Of a stretch of 64,000 nt of DNA, positions 36,488-46,271 are shown piece by piece. A program made the translations under genes and the position numbers. This DNA is from Paenibacillus paridis (lineage in GTDB: Bacteria; Bacillota; Bacilli; Paenibacillales; Paenibacillaceae), in assembly GCF_006345825.1 (NCBI RefSeq), contig NZ_VCIX01000092.1, positions 2,232,001 through 2,296,000 on the forward strand, in the 5' to 3' direction. Under the pieces are notes generated by a model that searched no databases, was not told where the DNA came from, and saw only the letters and a list, made by a program, of their open reading frames with translations. The first letter of the stretch is position 1. Each line of letters begins with the position of its first letter.

Positions 36488-37573
36488 TTGCAGGAAAAGT
36501 TGTCCAAATTCCATACAGCGATTTTGATCTATATGACACAATCCGGAATCGTCGTATTTAGCATTCCGCAGATGGAGGCCAAGTATTTCGGCACAAATGG
36601 ATGGCTTATCCTTCTACCAATTTTTCTGCTTTGCTCCTTCAACATATTCCTTATTTCGAGTGTATATCGCCTAGGCAAAGGCCGTTCTATCTTTGATATT
36701 CTGGAAACAAGCATCCCTAAAGCACTGCTCATCCCACTCTATTGTGGACTTTCCGCCCTGTGGACAATGATTGGATGTCTTGTGGCCAAGCAATATATGC
36801 TCATTTTTCAAATGTTGGCTTTTCCTACGACCAATCCTATGATATTCAAAGCCGTATTCGACGTGCTGGCTTTACTTCTCCTGACTAAAGGGATTTATAA
36901 TATTGGAAAAGCCTCAACCATTTTCTTTGGGCTGGTAATTTGGTTGTCCTTCTTGCTCATTTATTTCTTCTCGGATTTCGAATGGGTGAGAATAACTCCG
37001 TTTGTTCTTAAGGGTGGACATGATTCCTTAAATGGATTCTTACAGATCTATTCTGCCTTTCTAGGGTATGAACTCTCCTTACTCCTATTTCCTTATGTGA
37101 ATAAAAATACCCGATTACCACTCGCGATTCAATCGGGATTAATGATTACCACTATTAATTACGCAGCAGTCAGCTTGATCAGCTTTGGTTTCTTTGGCTA
37201 TGCCATGCTTGCTGAAACGTTCCTCCCCGTTATTGATCTGCTCGCTTACATTGAGCTGCCTTTCGTTGAAAGGTTGGAGAACTTATTTTATACTTTTGTC
37301 CTATTCTCTACAATCATCACTTTTGTCATGTATGTATGGGCTGCCAATGAGAGTTTGCAACGAGTTATACCAAAAGTGCCCGTCAAATGGTCTGCTGTAT
37401 TCCTAATTGTAGCTGCCTTTATCGTTGCTTTTATCCCCGATGTAATGTCTCAAGTACAAAGCTGGCTGCATTTCTTAACCTATATAGAAATTGCGGTCTC
37501 TTTCGGTTTACCGCTCTTACTAATTGTTATCATATTGTTGTCGAGTACAAGGAAGGCACATACACATGAATAA
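36488..37573 (+). CDS. Spore germination protein, B subunit (APC-like permease)
   Basis: 361 residues, 10 predicted helices, spore-permease family (GerAB type). It starts at a TTG 6 bp after the A gene, with GAGGAGGT formed by the last A codons. TQSGIVVFSIPQMEAKYFGTNGWL is the conserved N-terminus. This subunit is thought to bind the germinant; amino acid versus sugar specificity cannot be read here. It overlaps the C gene by 8 bp. Confidence 0.94.
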   Translation: MQEKLSKFHTAILIYMTQSGIVVFSIPQMEAKYFGTNGWLILLPIFLLCSFNIFLISSVYRLGKGRSIFDILETSIPKALLIPLYCGLSALWTMIGCLVAKQYMLIFQMLAFPTTNPMIFKAVFDVLALLLLTKGIYNIGKASTIFFGLVIWLSFLLIYFFSDFEWVRITPFVLKGGHDSLNGFLQIYSAFLGYELSLLLFPYVNKNTRLPLAIQSGLMITTINYAAVSLISFGFFGYAMLAETFLPVIDLLAYIELPFVERLENLFYTFVLFSTIITFVMYVWAANESLQRVIPKVPVKWSAVFLIVAAFIVAFIPDVMSQVQSWLHFLTYIEIAVSFGLPLLLIVIILLSSTRKAHTHE

Positions 37574-38696
37574 ATGGACAAGAAACCTATTGTACATGCT
37601 ACTTATCGTTGTCATTACAGGCTGCCAGGATCAGCATATCTTGGAGAGACAGGGTTTCACTCAGACTATGAGCTATGATCTAGCGCCTGAGGAACAGGTA
37701 GAAGTTACTTTATCGGTACCAAAAGCAGACCCTAAATCAATAACAGATCGTGAAGTTCTCACTACAGTGGCATCTGGAAGCAAAGAAGCACGCATTAAGC
37801 TTTCAAGGCAGTCGGATCTCCAATTAGTTAGTGGTCAATTGCGTAACGTCTTGTTCGGTCTGTCTTTAGCAAAACAGGGCCTTGCCGAATTTACTGACAC
37901 ACTTGTTCGTGATCCGGCAATTGGTCCGCATTTGAAATTAATCATTGTCAATGGTCACGCAGGGCAAATCCTGCAGAAAAACTTCTCTCAACACCCGCGA
38001 ACTGGTAAATATATTGACAAATTAATGGAGAAAGAGGAAAACGACAATTCAGTGCCCCGAACAACGTTGTTAAGCTTTGTAAGGGATTATTATGATGATG
38101 GAATCGATCCTGTGGCGCCTATGATTAAAAGTTTGGGAAGCAGCCTGACAACTGATGGCATTGCTCTGTTTAAGGATGACAAGTTCATAGCCAAGATAAA
38201 TTCGGAAGACGCTTTGATTTTTGCTTTTCTCAGAGGTAGTTTAAGACAAGGAGAGATTAGTCTAAAATTGGAAAAGGAAGCTGGTCATGCGGACAACAAT
38301 GAGAGCAGACTTCGTCAGGAAATTGTCATGCTTAGCTCAATCATCAGTTCCCGAAAAGTAAAAGTATCTAACTGCCAAAATAACCATTGCCAAATTGATA
38401 TTCATCTCAACATTGAAGGATCCGTTCTCGAATATATCGGAAATTTAAAGCTTAGTATTCCCACAGACCGCAAACAGTTGGAGCGACGAATGTCCACTGA
38501 TATTACCTCCAAGGCCGAAAAGCTCATCAATTATATTCAAAAGAGAAGCGTCGACAGCCTAGGATTAGGTCAATATGTTCGGAATAGTATGAGCTTCGCA
38601 GCATGGAATAGCCTGGACTGGAAGACAGAATATCCACAAATCAAAGTCAATTGCAAGGTTGAAGTTATAGTGAAGAACTATGGAAAAATGCAATAA
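37566..38696 (+). CDS. Spore germination lipoprotein, Ger(x)C family (C subunit)
   Basis: 376 residues from the ATG at 37566, inside the end of the B gene, with AAGGAAGG upstream. Lipobox VVITGCQ gives a lipid anchor. The GerAC pattern follows: RQGFTQTMSYDLAPEEQVEVTLSVP, LVSGQLRNVLFGLSLAKQGLAEFTDTLVRDPAIGPHLKLIIVNGHA and a C-terminal RSVDSLGLGQYVRN. It completes the A-B-C receptor operon. The gap to the next gene (38697-38832) shows no clear terminator. Confidence 0.94.
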   Translation: MNKWTRNLLYMLLIVVITGCQDQHILERQGFTQTMSYDLAPEEQVEVTLSVPKADPKSITDREVLTTVASGSKEARIKLSRQSDLQLVSGQLRNVLFGLSLAKQGLAEFTDTLVRDPAIGPHLKLIIVNGHAGQILQKNFSQHPRTGKYIDKLMEKEENDNSVPRTTLLSFVRDYYDDGIDPVAPMIKSLGSSLTTDGIALFKDDKFIAKINSEDALIFAFLRGSLRQGEISLKLEKEAGHADNNESRLRQEIVMLSSIISSRKVKVSNCQNNHCQIDIHLNIEGSVLEYIGNLKLSIPTDRKQLERRMSTDITSKAEKLINYIQKRSVDSLGLGQYVRNSMSFAAWNSLDWKTEYPQIKVNCKVEVIVKNYGKMQ

Positions 38697-38832
38697 GAGA
38701 TGATCTTTGCTTACAAAAGCATTAAACAACTACAGGCTGTACTATTTCAATAAAGAGCAGCTAGCGTATTAACCTCATCATATTTCTAGACCGATTTAAT
38801 ATTAAAACGAAAATGCTTATGATGAATATCAA

Positions 38833-40173
38833 TTATGGAAATTCTAAGAGGGTACCAGACTCATTTCGTTCCGCTATCAGTCGATCCCACTCTTTATCCG
38901 CCTTTTGCATGACTTCATATATAGTAGGCTTTCCCGTCAACAAAGACTCCTTGACCAAGCTGTAGAACCAATCGCCAAATGTCGGGGGCATCGTATTCAT
39001 ACCCCAAAAGTCGTTCAACTGCCTGCTTGGAATATGTTTCTCCGCAGCAGTTTCCAATACCAACTCCATAGGCTTTGTATATTGCTGCTCCATCTGGTAT
39101 TTGGTAGCAGGCAGAGCGCTGCCTCCCAGAAACTCGGCATAATTTTCCATTTTATAAAAGTACTTAATAAAGTGTGAGAAAGCCTCCAGCTTGTTCGGGT
39201 CCTTAGCCGCTTCAGCCGAAAGAGCTAGCCCAGCCTGACCAGGCAACGTATTTAGCACTAGCCTGCCCTTACGATCCCTCGGAACAAAATATCCAATCTT
39301 GAAATAAGTATCTGCGGCTATGATCGGATTAATCATGTGAGAACCGCCATATAGAATCGCTGCTTTACGCGACAGCAGTACGGTAATGGTTTGGTTCTCT
39401 GAGGTTGCCGCCCAATCCGTATTCACATAACCTTTCTTGAACAGCTCGGCGAAATCATGCATGGCTTGCATAACTCCAGCATCTGTAAAGCTTGCCGTGC
39501 CAGCCGTCCGCTTGCTGTTCCAATTCTGGTCATCGGCATATACATTATCCATAAGCAGCTTATTCAACAGTTGGTTAAAGTGTCCGAGGTCTTTACCACC
39601 AATGACGAGCGGAGTAAAGCCCAGCTGTTTAATTTTCTCGCAGGCCTTCAGAAACTCCTCCCACGTTCTTGGTGGGGAAGTAATGTTTGCCTGCTCGAAA
39701 ATATCTTTATTATATAGAAAACCGGAAGGAGCTGGGCCAGTCATTGGAAGCGTATAATGCTTGCCCCCTACTTCAGCCGGCGTATCTATGAGAGCCGTCA
39801 GCTCCTCCGGCAGCTCGGCAAGCCTTCCCGCATCTACGTACCACTGCGTATCGCGCATCTCCATCATATCCGGAAACTCTCCCACAACATCTTTCATTTG
39901 CAGATAATCCGTATAGGAGCCTGAACCTGAGGAGTCCTGTAAGATCGTAATTCCCGGGTTCTCAAGCATAAAGCCTTCCACTGCATTCGCAATCGCCGCT
40001 TTGATGGTAGGATCGCCTCCTGCATATACAAAGGAAAGCTGTACCTGGTTGGAGCTGGGAAGTTGCTCCTTATTCGGAGGCGTAACGTTATTCTGAAGCC
40101 CGAAGCTGCATCCTCCTAGCAGCAGCAAACTCGCAACAAGGAAGACCATCACTTTATAACAACCTGTCAGCAT
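38833..40173 (-). CDS. Extracellular sugar-binding lipoprotein (MsmE-like), encoded with the sensor pair
   Basis: 446 residues; lipobox LLLGGCSFG. Solute-binding family 1 pattern: QLSFVYAGGDPTIKAAIANAVEGFMLENPGITI, PRTWEEFLKACEKIKQLGFTPLVIGGKDLG, and a C-terminal PPTFGDWFYSLVKESLLTGKPTIYEVMQKADKEWDRL. It differs from the longer LplA-like protein of the same operon. It lies 22 bp downstream of the response regulator gene and is the last gene of a six-gene operon. It may deliver another sugar to the permeases, or act as the ligand-binding partner of the sensor kinase, as XylFII does for LytS. The second idea is inference. Confidence 0.88.
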   Translation of the reverse strand: MLTGCYKVMVFLVASLLLLGGCSFGLQNNVTPPNKEQLPSSNQVQLSFVYAGGDPTIKAAIANAVEGFMLENPGITILQDSSGSGSYTDYLQMKDVVGEFPDMMEMRDTQWYVDAGRLAELPEELTALIDTPAEVGGKHYTLPMTGPAPSGFLYNKDIFEQANITSPPRTWEEFLKACEKIKQLGFTPLVIGGKDLGHFNQLLNKLLMDNVYADDQNWNSKRTAGTASFTDAGVMQAMHDFAELFKKGYVNTDWAATSENQTITVLLSRKAAILYGGSHMINPIIAADTYFKIGYFVPRDRKGRLVLNTLPGQAGLALSAEAAKDPNKLEAFSHFIKYFYKMENYAEFLGGSALPATKYQMEQQYTKPMELVLETAAEKHIPSRQLNDFWGMNTMPPTFGDWFYSLVKESLLTGKPTIYEVMQKADKEWDRLIAERNESGTLLEFP

Positions 40174-40195
40174 TACTTTTCACCTCATTTGCCAT

Positions 40196-41773
40196 TTAAC
40201 TCTGCCTGTAGTCATTAGGAAGCTTACCATAATGCTTCCTGAACATATCGCTAAAGTGCCGGGGGTTATTATAGCCTACCGCCTCTGCTACCTCATAGAC
40301 CATTAAATCCGTTTGCATCAGCAGCCGATGTCCTTCCTTCATTCTTAATTCAGTTAAATATTGCTTGAAGTTTTTGCCCGTCTGTTTCTTGAAAAATGTA
40401 CTGAAATAGGAAGGATTCATATACACTAGTGCAGCCATCGATTCCAGCTTAATCTCTTCTTTGTAATGCTCTGCAATATATTTTTTTACTCCATCAAGCT
40501 GCGTAACTTCCTTATGATCTCCTTTAGGGCCAACAAGCAGCATTAGAGATACAATCTCTTCATGAACAAATCCCCCTAGTTCTTCGCATGTATGAAAGCT
40601 CCATAAACGTTGTGTCAGCTCTTGCTCATCTCTCAGTTCTGTCTCACAGCCTAGCTCAGAAACCTGATGGGCAAGTACATGAAGCAGCGCATACGCGCAA
40701 TGGACCACCATTTCCCGGTTCCCCCATGCTTCTCCACTTACTGCTTTAACCCACTCCTCGCATAGCCTCGTAGCTTGGGAAGGCGTCGAGTTGGTAATGG
40801 CCTGCACCATATCTTTCTCAATGGCGTCCCGTGGGCGTCCACTGTTCTCTGGCGGCTGTGGTATTTGCTCGTAGCTAATGTAGGAACGCGAGCCGAGAAA
40901 GAACCGAAAGCCAATTGCCGTCTCTGCCTCCGTATATCTATCATACAATTGCTCAAGACGAGAGCCTGTGCTCAATCCGAGCGTAACGCTTATTTTCAAA
41001 TAAGCAGAAAGCCGTTCATGAATACATGAAATAGCGCTTAAGGGATCACTCCCTTCATTCAAGGAAAATATGGCGCATATCTGTTTCTGTCTAACGAGCA
41101 CCCAGCCTAAACCGCTTTCATTAATCGTATCCTTAATTACATTCTGTATCGCAAATTGGAGCAGCTTCCAGCCACTTTCTTCCCAATTGCCCTGATTGAT
41201 CAATATATCCTCTTGCTCGATCAACAGCACTGAATACAACACATCAACCTGTTCGCCAATGTACTCTTTCAGAGCCCTCGTCGTCAGTTCAACCCGCTCG
41301 CCTTCAATCAGAAGCTCAAGCAGCTCTTTCTCCTGTGTTTTACTTTGCTGCTGCTCCAATTCGGCAAGTCGACTAAGCCTGTGTTCCGAATGAGACACCT
41401 CTTTAACCATCGCAAGTGCCTTCATAATCGCGTTCTCCAGCTTCGTTTGATCAACCGGCTTTACCAAATAATCGACAGCTCCAAGGGCAAGCGCTTCCTG
41501 CGCGTATGTAAATTCACGGAAAGCACTCAGAAAAATAACATAAGTGCTAATACCCTCTTTTTTTATAAGCTTTAGTACATCAATTCCTGTCATCCCCGGC
41601 ATCACAATATCCGATACAACAAGGTCAGGACGAAGGGTTTGGATGGACTCCAGCAATTCCGTTCCGCTGTACACCTCTCCGATAATTTCCATACCAAAGG
41701 CTTGCCAATCAATCAACTTATGCAGTCCGCGTAAAATAATTCGTTCATCATCTGCCAGCAGCACCTTAAGCAT
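40196..41773 (-). CDS. YesN-type response regulator with AraC domain
   Basis: 525 residues. The receiver has Asp in RPDLVVSDIVMPGMTGIDVLK and Lys in YLVKPVDQTK. A central ~270-residue region is followed by an AraC domain (~425-525; IKLESMAALVYMNPSYFSTFFKKQTGKNFKQYLTELR, VAEAVGYNNPRHFSDMFRKHYGKLPNDYR). The ATG has AGGAGGAA upstream, inside or just after the kinase end (2-bp gap). It should control the importer operon and possibly the neighbouring enzyme genes. Confidence 0.93.
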   Translation of the reverse strand: MLKVLLADDERIILRGLHKLIDWQAFGMEIIGEVYSGTELLESIQTLRPDLVVSDIVMPGMTGIDVLKLIKKEGISTYVIFLSAFREFTYAQEALALGAVDYLVKPVDQTKLENAIMKALAMVKEVSHSEHRLSRLAELEQQQSKTQEKELLELLIEGERVELTTRALKEYIGEQVDVLYSVLLIEQEDILINQGNWEESGWKLLQFAIQNVIKDTINESGLGWVLVRQKQICAIFSLNEGSDPLSAISCIHERLSAYLKISVTLGLSTGSRLEQLYDRYTEAETAIGFRFFLGSRSYISYEQIPQPPENSGRPRDAIEKDMVQAITNSTPSQATRLCEEWVKAVSGEAWGNREMVVHCAYALLHVLAHQVSELGCETELRDEQELTQRLWSFHTCEELGGFVHEEIVSLMLLVGPKGDHKEVTQLDGVKKYIAEHYKEEIKLESMAALVYMNPSYFSTFFKKQTGKNFKQYLTELRMKEGHRLLMQTDLMVYEVAEAVGYNNPRHFSDMFRKHYGKLPNDYRQS

Positions 41774-41775
41774 GG

Positions 41776-43551
41776 CTAATTTCCTCCTTCCGATAGGGGA
41801 AGCGTAAACTGTACAGACGTTCCAATATTAAGTCGACTCTCAATGACCAGCCCGCTCTCCTCACCAAACAGAGACTTTAGCCTGTCATGTACATTTTTCA
41901 AGCCTACATGCTTGCGTAGATGCGGGGCAGTATCTTCCTTCAAGCTGCTCAGTACTTCAAACAGCTTGTCCTCGCGCATGCCAATTCCATCATCTATGAT
42001 GCGAATAGAGAGATGACGCCTATCCAGAAGCTGAAACTCAATGCAGATTCTACCTTTGCCGGATAACGGCCAAATGCCATGCTGCACAGCATTCTCTACT
42101 AGCGGCTGGATTGACATTTTGAGTATTTGCCAAGAAGACTCAATTTGATCAAGGCCTTCAACCTCAAGCTGGATCATATCATCGGTGCGGATGCGAATCA
42201 ACTTGAAATAATGATGAACATGCTCAAGCTCCTCCCCGATGGACACCAAATTCTCACCATAATCCAGCACGTACTCCATCTGTTGAGACAACGAATGAAT
42301 CATATCGGCTACCGGACGATCATCATTCGTAATGGCGCTCATGCGAATAACCTCCAACGTATTATAAAGATAATGTGGCCTTATCTGGCTCTTGAGTGCG
42401 TTAAGTTCTGCCTGCTTCTGCTTGATTTCCGCCAAATAGGCAACATTAATAAATTGGCTTAGCCGATCAGCCATTCGGTTAAAGCTGCGAGCAAGCTGAC
42501 CAACCTCATCAATGGAATGCACCGGAACGTGCAAATCCAAATTTCCTGATTCTGCCTTAGCCATTTGTCGTATGACCTCACGAATCGGCCGCGACAATCG
42601 TTTCGAGAATATAACGGCAAGCATAATCAGAAAAAGAATGCAGCCTGCAACAATAAAGCTTGTCCATTGCTGAATCACAATCAGACTGGAATACAGCTCA
42701 TGCTTCTGGAAAGCTCCCATTAGCTTGAAATCCGTTCCGGCTATCTCCTGCTCCAGAACGAGAACATCAGAGTCATTCGAATTAGCAATCTTTTCGTTAA
42801 CCTGCTTGCCGTTATGGTCGTGATTGCTGGAATAAATAATGAAGCCCTCAGCATCGACGATATTAACCGTTTCTCCATCATTAAGCTGTATTTCCGAGAA
42901 AAGGTTCTCAAACGCTTTCAGATCCACGTCAAAAAACAGTGTCCCCATCGCGACCGGATTTTGGTTAAAGGAGATTGCTTTGTTCATAAATTGTCTGCCA
43001 AATGTAAAAACGCTGCTATTAGAGCCGGCGTAATAGGTTTCAGGATGTGTCGGAATAAAATGTATATGCTTCGGACTTTCATCAAAAGCCCTACTCCATT
43101 TGCGCCATAAAAATTGATTCGATTCGAACCGAAGCGTATTTCGGCTCTGAGTGTACAATTCATTCGTATAACGATTCACAAAAAAAGCATTTTGGATATA
43201 TGGATTGGTACTCATTAACGTCTTGAGATAGTCATTGACAGCTACGCTATGATCGTAGCCTTGATAATCGGAATCCATCGTGAGCGATTGATAAAGCTGC
43301 TCGTACAAATCGTTATTCGTATACATAAGTTTGGAAATAGTATTGAATTCCGTAAACTTCTTCTCTGCATTGTCGGATAGATTAATAATCATCTGGTTCA
43401 AATTATTCATGGTATACTGCTGAGCTTGGGATGTAATCATATTCATGGCCAAATAGCCCATAACCGCTATCGGTACAAGTCCGACTAGAATGAAGGAAAA
43501 GGTGAATTTCACAAACAAGCTGCGACGAAAAATAGTAATAAGGACCTTCAT
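41776..43551 (-). CDS. YesM-type sensor histidine kinase
   Basis: 591 residues from the ATG at 43549-43551 (AAGGAGGAGG upstream); the frame extends to 43590 without a good site. Helix 1 near residue 20, a ~260-residue extracellular sensor of the Cache type, helix 2 near 300, then HAMP (SGNLDLHVPVHSIDEVGQLARSFNRMADRL), a His box QIRPHYLYNTLEVI (Arg-Pro-His-Tyr instead of the common NPHF) and an HATPase (NAVQHGIWP, DDGIGM, GLKNVHDRL). A hairpin at 43591-43622 separates it from the binding-protein gene upstream. Confidence 0.92.
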   Translation of the reverse strand: MKVLITIFRRSLFVKFTFSFILVGLVPIAVMGYLAMNMITSQAQQYTMNNLNQMIINLSDNAEKKFTEFNTISKLMYTNNDLYEQLYQSLTMDSDYQGYDHSVAVNDYLKTLMSTNPYIQNAFFVNRYTNELYTQSRNTLRFESNQFLWRKWSRAFDESPKHIHFIPTHPETYYAGSNSSVFTFGRQFMNKAISFNQNPVAMGTLFFDVDLKAFENLFSEIQLNDGETVNIVDAEGFIIYSSNHDHNGKQVNEKIANSNDSDVLVLEQEIAGTDFKLMGAFQKHELYSSLIVIQQWTSFIVAGCILFLIMLAVIFSKRLSRPIREVIRQMAKAESGNLDLHVPVHSIDEVGQLARSFNRMADRLSQFINVAYLAEIKQKQAELNALKSQIRPHYLYNTLEVIRMSAITNDDRPVADMIHSLSQQMEYVLDYGENLVSIGEELEHVHHYFKLIRIRTDDMIQLEVEGLDQIESSWQILKMSIQPLVENAVQHGIWPLSGKGRICIEFQLLDRRHLSIRIIDDGIGMREDKLFEVLSSLKEDTAPHLRKHVGLKNVHDRLKSLFGEESGLVIESRLNIGTSVQFTLPLSEGGN

Positions 43552-43590
43552 TACAGCCTCCTCCTTCTGTTTATGCGAGAAACCCCCCAA

Positions 43591-43622
43591 AGAGCAGCGC
43601 CCCGCAAGGGAAGCGCTGCTTC
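43591..43622 (-). terminator. Attenuator-like hairpin inside the importer operon
   Basis: AGCAGCGC pairs with GCGCTGCT (8 bp) and is followed leftward by CTTTGGGGGGTTTC. The weak U-tail suggests partial termination or an mRNA stability element that keeps the binding protein above the regulators. Confidence 0.55.
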
Positions 43623-43638
43623 TGAGAGTATACAGATA

Positions 43639-45279
43639 TTAAGCTCCTACCTTTTCTTTAAAAACTTGCAATTGGGTGTTCATTTCGTCAATGATCGCAT
43701 CAAGGCCAGCAGCTTTCAGCTTTTTATTCATATCAGCCAAAGCATCTTCAATCGATTTGCCGCCAGTAATACCGGAACGAGTCGCGCTAGTTGCCGCAAG
43801 AACGTCATTTACTGCAAGCAATTGGTTTTGGATTTTCTCAGGATTGAAGATAAAACCATTAAGCGGATTATCTACAGCAAGAGAATCCAGATTATTTTGC
43901 ATGGTTGTCAAATCCGCTGCCAGATCCTTATAACGAATTTGTTCGGTACGCGCCATATCATTGTTCGTGAAGCCAGTACTCATTTTTCGATACATTTTCT
44001 TCTCTGCAGGAATTGTACCGAAGTCAACTGTAGCATCAGTTGGGAAAGAAACATAGCTTACGCCTTCCTTGCCATATTGGAACTTATCAAAGAACTCTTT
44101 GTCTGTGTGTACAGCTTCGATAAACTTGATAATAGCTGCTGCTTTCTCGTCGCTTGTGTTAACACCGATTGCTACGCCAGTCGTATTGCCCATGTTCGCA
44201 GTAAGTAGTTTACCAGTACTTGTTACGTAAGGGAGGAAGCCAAATTTAATGCCTTTCGGATTCGCCGCATCCGCATCCGCTTCTCCGCCATTCAGCTTGT
44301 TCATGGCAGGAGGGATAATATTAACTTTGGCTGCCGAGAAGTGATTCAAGAAATGTGCAGGCAGCAAGCCATCTTGCATCATAATACCAGGGTCAGCTTT
44401 AGAGTTCAAAATATCTGGGTCGGAAATACCGTCATCATACCATTGTTTTGCTTGTTTCAGTGCTTCCAAATACTCAGGCTGCTCGAACAAGAACACGGAG
44501 TTGAATGGATCACTTTGTTTGGACGCAATCGCGCTGATACCTGCAGTAGCGTCACCCGTTACATCCATATACATACCAAGCGCTCTCCCAGCGATACCGC
44601 TGCTGTCCGGTGTGCCTTGAATGATTGGCTTTTTAAGCTCTTCCTTTGCTTTGTAAAGGTAAGCGTTCAGTGATTCCAGATCCGTAACAGGTTTCACACC
44701 CCACTGCTCAGCCAGATCAACACGGTATAGGAATCCATTTGTAGTAACGTTCGTTTTGCCGCTAAATTGCGGAATGTAGTTAAGCTTGCCAGCAATCTCA
44801 AGCTTTTTCAAGCCATCAGCTCCACCAAATTTCTCGGCCAGCTTCGGTGCTTGATCGATCACTTTGTTCAAATCATAGAAAGCGTTGGATGCTGCCAGTG
44901 TTGCGTAGTTTGACCAAGGACCAATCGTAATCAGGTCGATGTCGCCAGCTGCAATACGAGTTTGCAGCGTCGTCATTTCTTGACCCCAAGGCACATATTC
45001 AACCCGCAGCTTGATGCCCCATTGTGCAGTCAGCTCATCAAGAATAGGGTAGTATTCTTTGTCCAGATCAATAACCGGTTTGTCTCCCATGTTAACGACC
45101 TTAACAATGCCTAGATCCTTAACCGGCGCATCTGTTGGCTCTGCTGAAGCTTCAGTGCCACCTGCGTTAGTAGGCGCGTTAGTAGACTTATTGTTGCCAT
45201 TGCTGCTGCATGCCGCAAATACGGTTACAAACAAGGCAGCCATCAAGCACATGATCGTGATGCGTTTCAAAGATTGCAT
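43639..45279 (-). CDS. Sugar-binding lipoprotein, LplA-like
   Basis: 546 residues from the ATG at 45277-45279 (TAGGGGGA upstream); the frame extends upstream to 45327 without need. Lipobox VFAACSSN, then a Ser/Thr/Asn-rich linker and a long family 1 binding protein with VEYVPWGQEMTTLQTRIAAGDIDLITIGPWSNYATLAASNAFYDL. The third gene of the importer operon, 71 bp after the LplC-like permease. The substrate is probably an oligosaccharide released by the nearby enzymes. Confidence 0.9.
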   Translation of the reverse strand: MQSLKRITIMCLMAALFVTVFAACSSNGNNKSTNAPTNAGGTEASAEPTDAPVKDLGIVKVVNMGDKPVIDLDKEYYPILDELTAQWGIKLRVEYVPWGQEMTTLQTRIAAGDIDLITIGPWSNYATLAASNAFYDLNKVIDQAPKLAEKFGGADGLKKLEIAGKLNYIPQFSGKTNVTTNGFLYRVDLAEQWGVKPVTDLESLNAYLYKAKEELKKPIIQGTPDSSGIAGRALGMYMDVTGDATAGISAIASKQSDPFNSVFLFEQPEYLEALKQAKQWYDDGISDPDILNSKADPGIMMQDGLLPAHFLNHFSAAKVNIIPPAMNKLNGGEADADAANPKGIKFGFLPYVTSTGKLLTANMGNTTGVAIGVNTSDEKAAAIIKFIEAVHTDKEFFDKFQYGKEGVSYVSFPTDATVDFGTIPAEKKMYRKMSTGFTNNDMARTEQIRYKDLAADLTTMQNNLDSLAVDNPLNGFIFNPEKIQNQLLAVNDVLAATSATRSGITGGKSIEDALADMNKKLKAAGLDAIIDEMNTQLQVFKEKVGA

Positions 45280-45350
45280 GTACGTTCCCCCTAAAAAATA
45301 ATTGTGTTTATTTATGTCAATTTGCACAAGGGTACAAATAACATACTACA

Positions 45351-46259
45351 TTAGCCTTTCACTCCGCCAATCGTTAGACCTGTTACAAAATATTTCTGTG
45401 CAAAAGGATAGAACAACAGCACCGGTCCTGTCGTAATAACAGCCATCGCCAGCTTCATCGTTTCGCTTGGAAGCGCCTCTTCACGAATAACGCTTGTATC
45501 AACAACAACAGAAGCGCTGGACAAAATACGGAACAACAGGAATTGAAGTGGATGCTTGTCCTCCTCTGTAATGAGCAAGGAAGCGGTAAACCAGTCATTC
45601 CAGTAATGAAGTGCTGTAAACAACGCAATTGTAGCAATCGCCGGTTTCGCGAGCGGCATCATAATCTGACTAAAGATTCGAAAGTCGCTTGCTCCGTCAA
45701 TTCTTGCTGATTCAACTAAATCATGTGGAATGGCGCGCATAAAGTTTTTGAACAGGAAGATAAAAAAGGCATTCATTACGCTTGGCAGAATCAGTGCCCA
45801 AATGCTGTTTTTCAAATGAAGCACTTGCGTATTGATAATGTACCAAGGGATCAGTCCTCCGCTGAACAGTGTGGTGAAATATAGGAAGAATGAATATCCA
45901 TAACGATACTGAAAGTCAGGTCTCGACAAAACAAAACCGGTCATGGCAATCGTAACGACACCGATAACTGTACCGACCACTGTAACCAGTACGGTAATCG
46001 TATAGGCATTAATGATAGTTTTGGCATTCTCGAATATGGTCTGATACGCGTAAGTCGTAAAGCCTTTCGGCCATAGCGAGTAGCCTTCTGCTGATATAAT
46101 TGCGTTATTGCTCAGCGAGCCTGAAATGACCAGGATGAACGGAAGCAGGCACGCCAGAGCAAGCAGGCCGATCACGACGAAACCAATCGTATAAAATAAA
46201 ATAGCGGTTTTTTCGGTTTTGATTTTTGTTTTTGAAGCTGCGGCTTGAGACATCATCAT
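45351..46259 (-). CDS. Carbohydrate ABC permease, LplC-like
   Basis: 302 residues, six helices. EAA loop PHDLVESARIDGASDFRIFSQIMMPLAKPAIATI; C-terminus FAQKYFVTGLTIGGVKG. Three ATGs in a row after TAGGAGGAA; the second or third fits spacing better than the first. It lies 12 bp after the LplB-like gene. Confidence 0.93.
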   Translation of the reverse strand: MMMSQAAASKTKIKTEKTAILFYTIGFVVIGLLALACLLPFILVISGSLSNNAIISAEGYSLWPKGFTTYAYQTIFENAKTIINAYTITVLVTVVGTVIGVVTIAMTGFVLSRPDFQYRYGYSFFLYFTTLFSGGLIPWYIINTQVLHLKNSIWALILPSVMNAFFIFLFKNFMRAIPHDLVESARIDGASDFRIFSQIMMPLAKPAIATIALFTALHYWNDWFTASLLITEEDKHPLQFLLFRILSSASVVVDTSVIREEALPSETMKLAMAVITTGPVLLFYPFAQKYFVTGLTIGGVKG

Positions 46260-46271
46260 TTCCTCCTACCT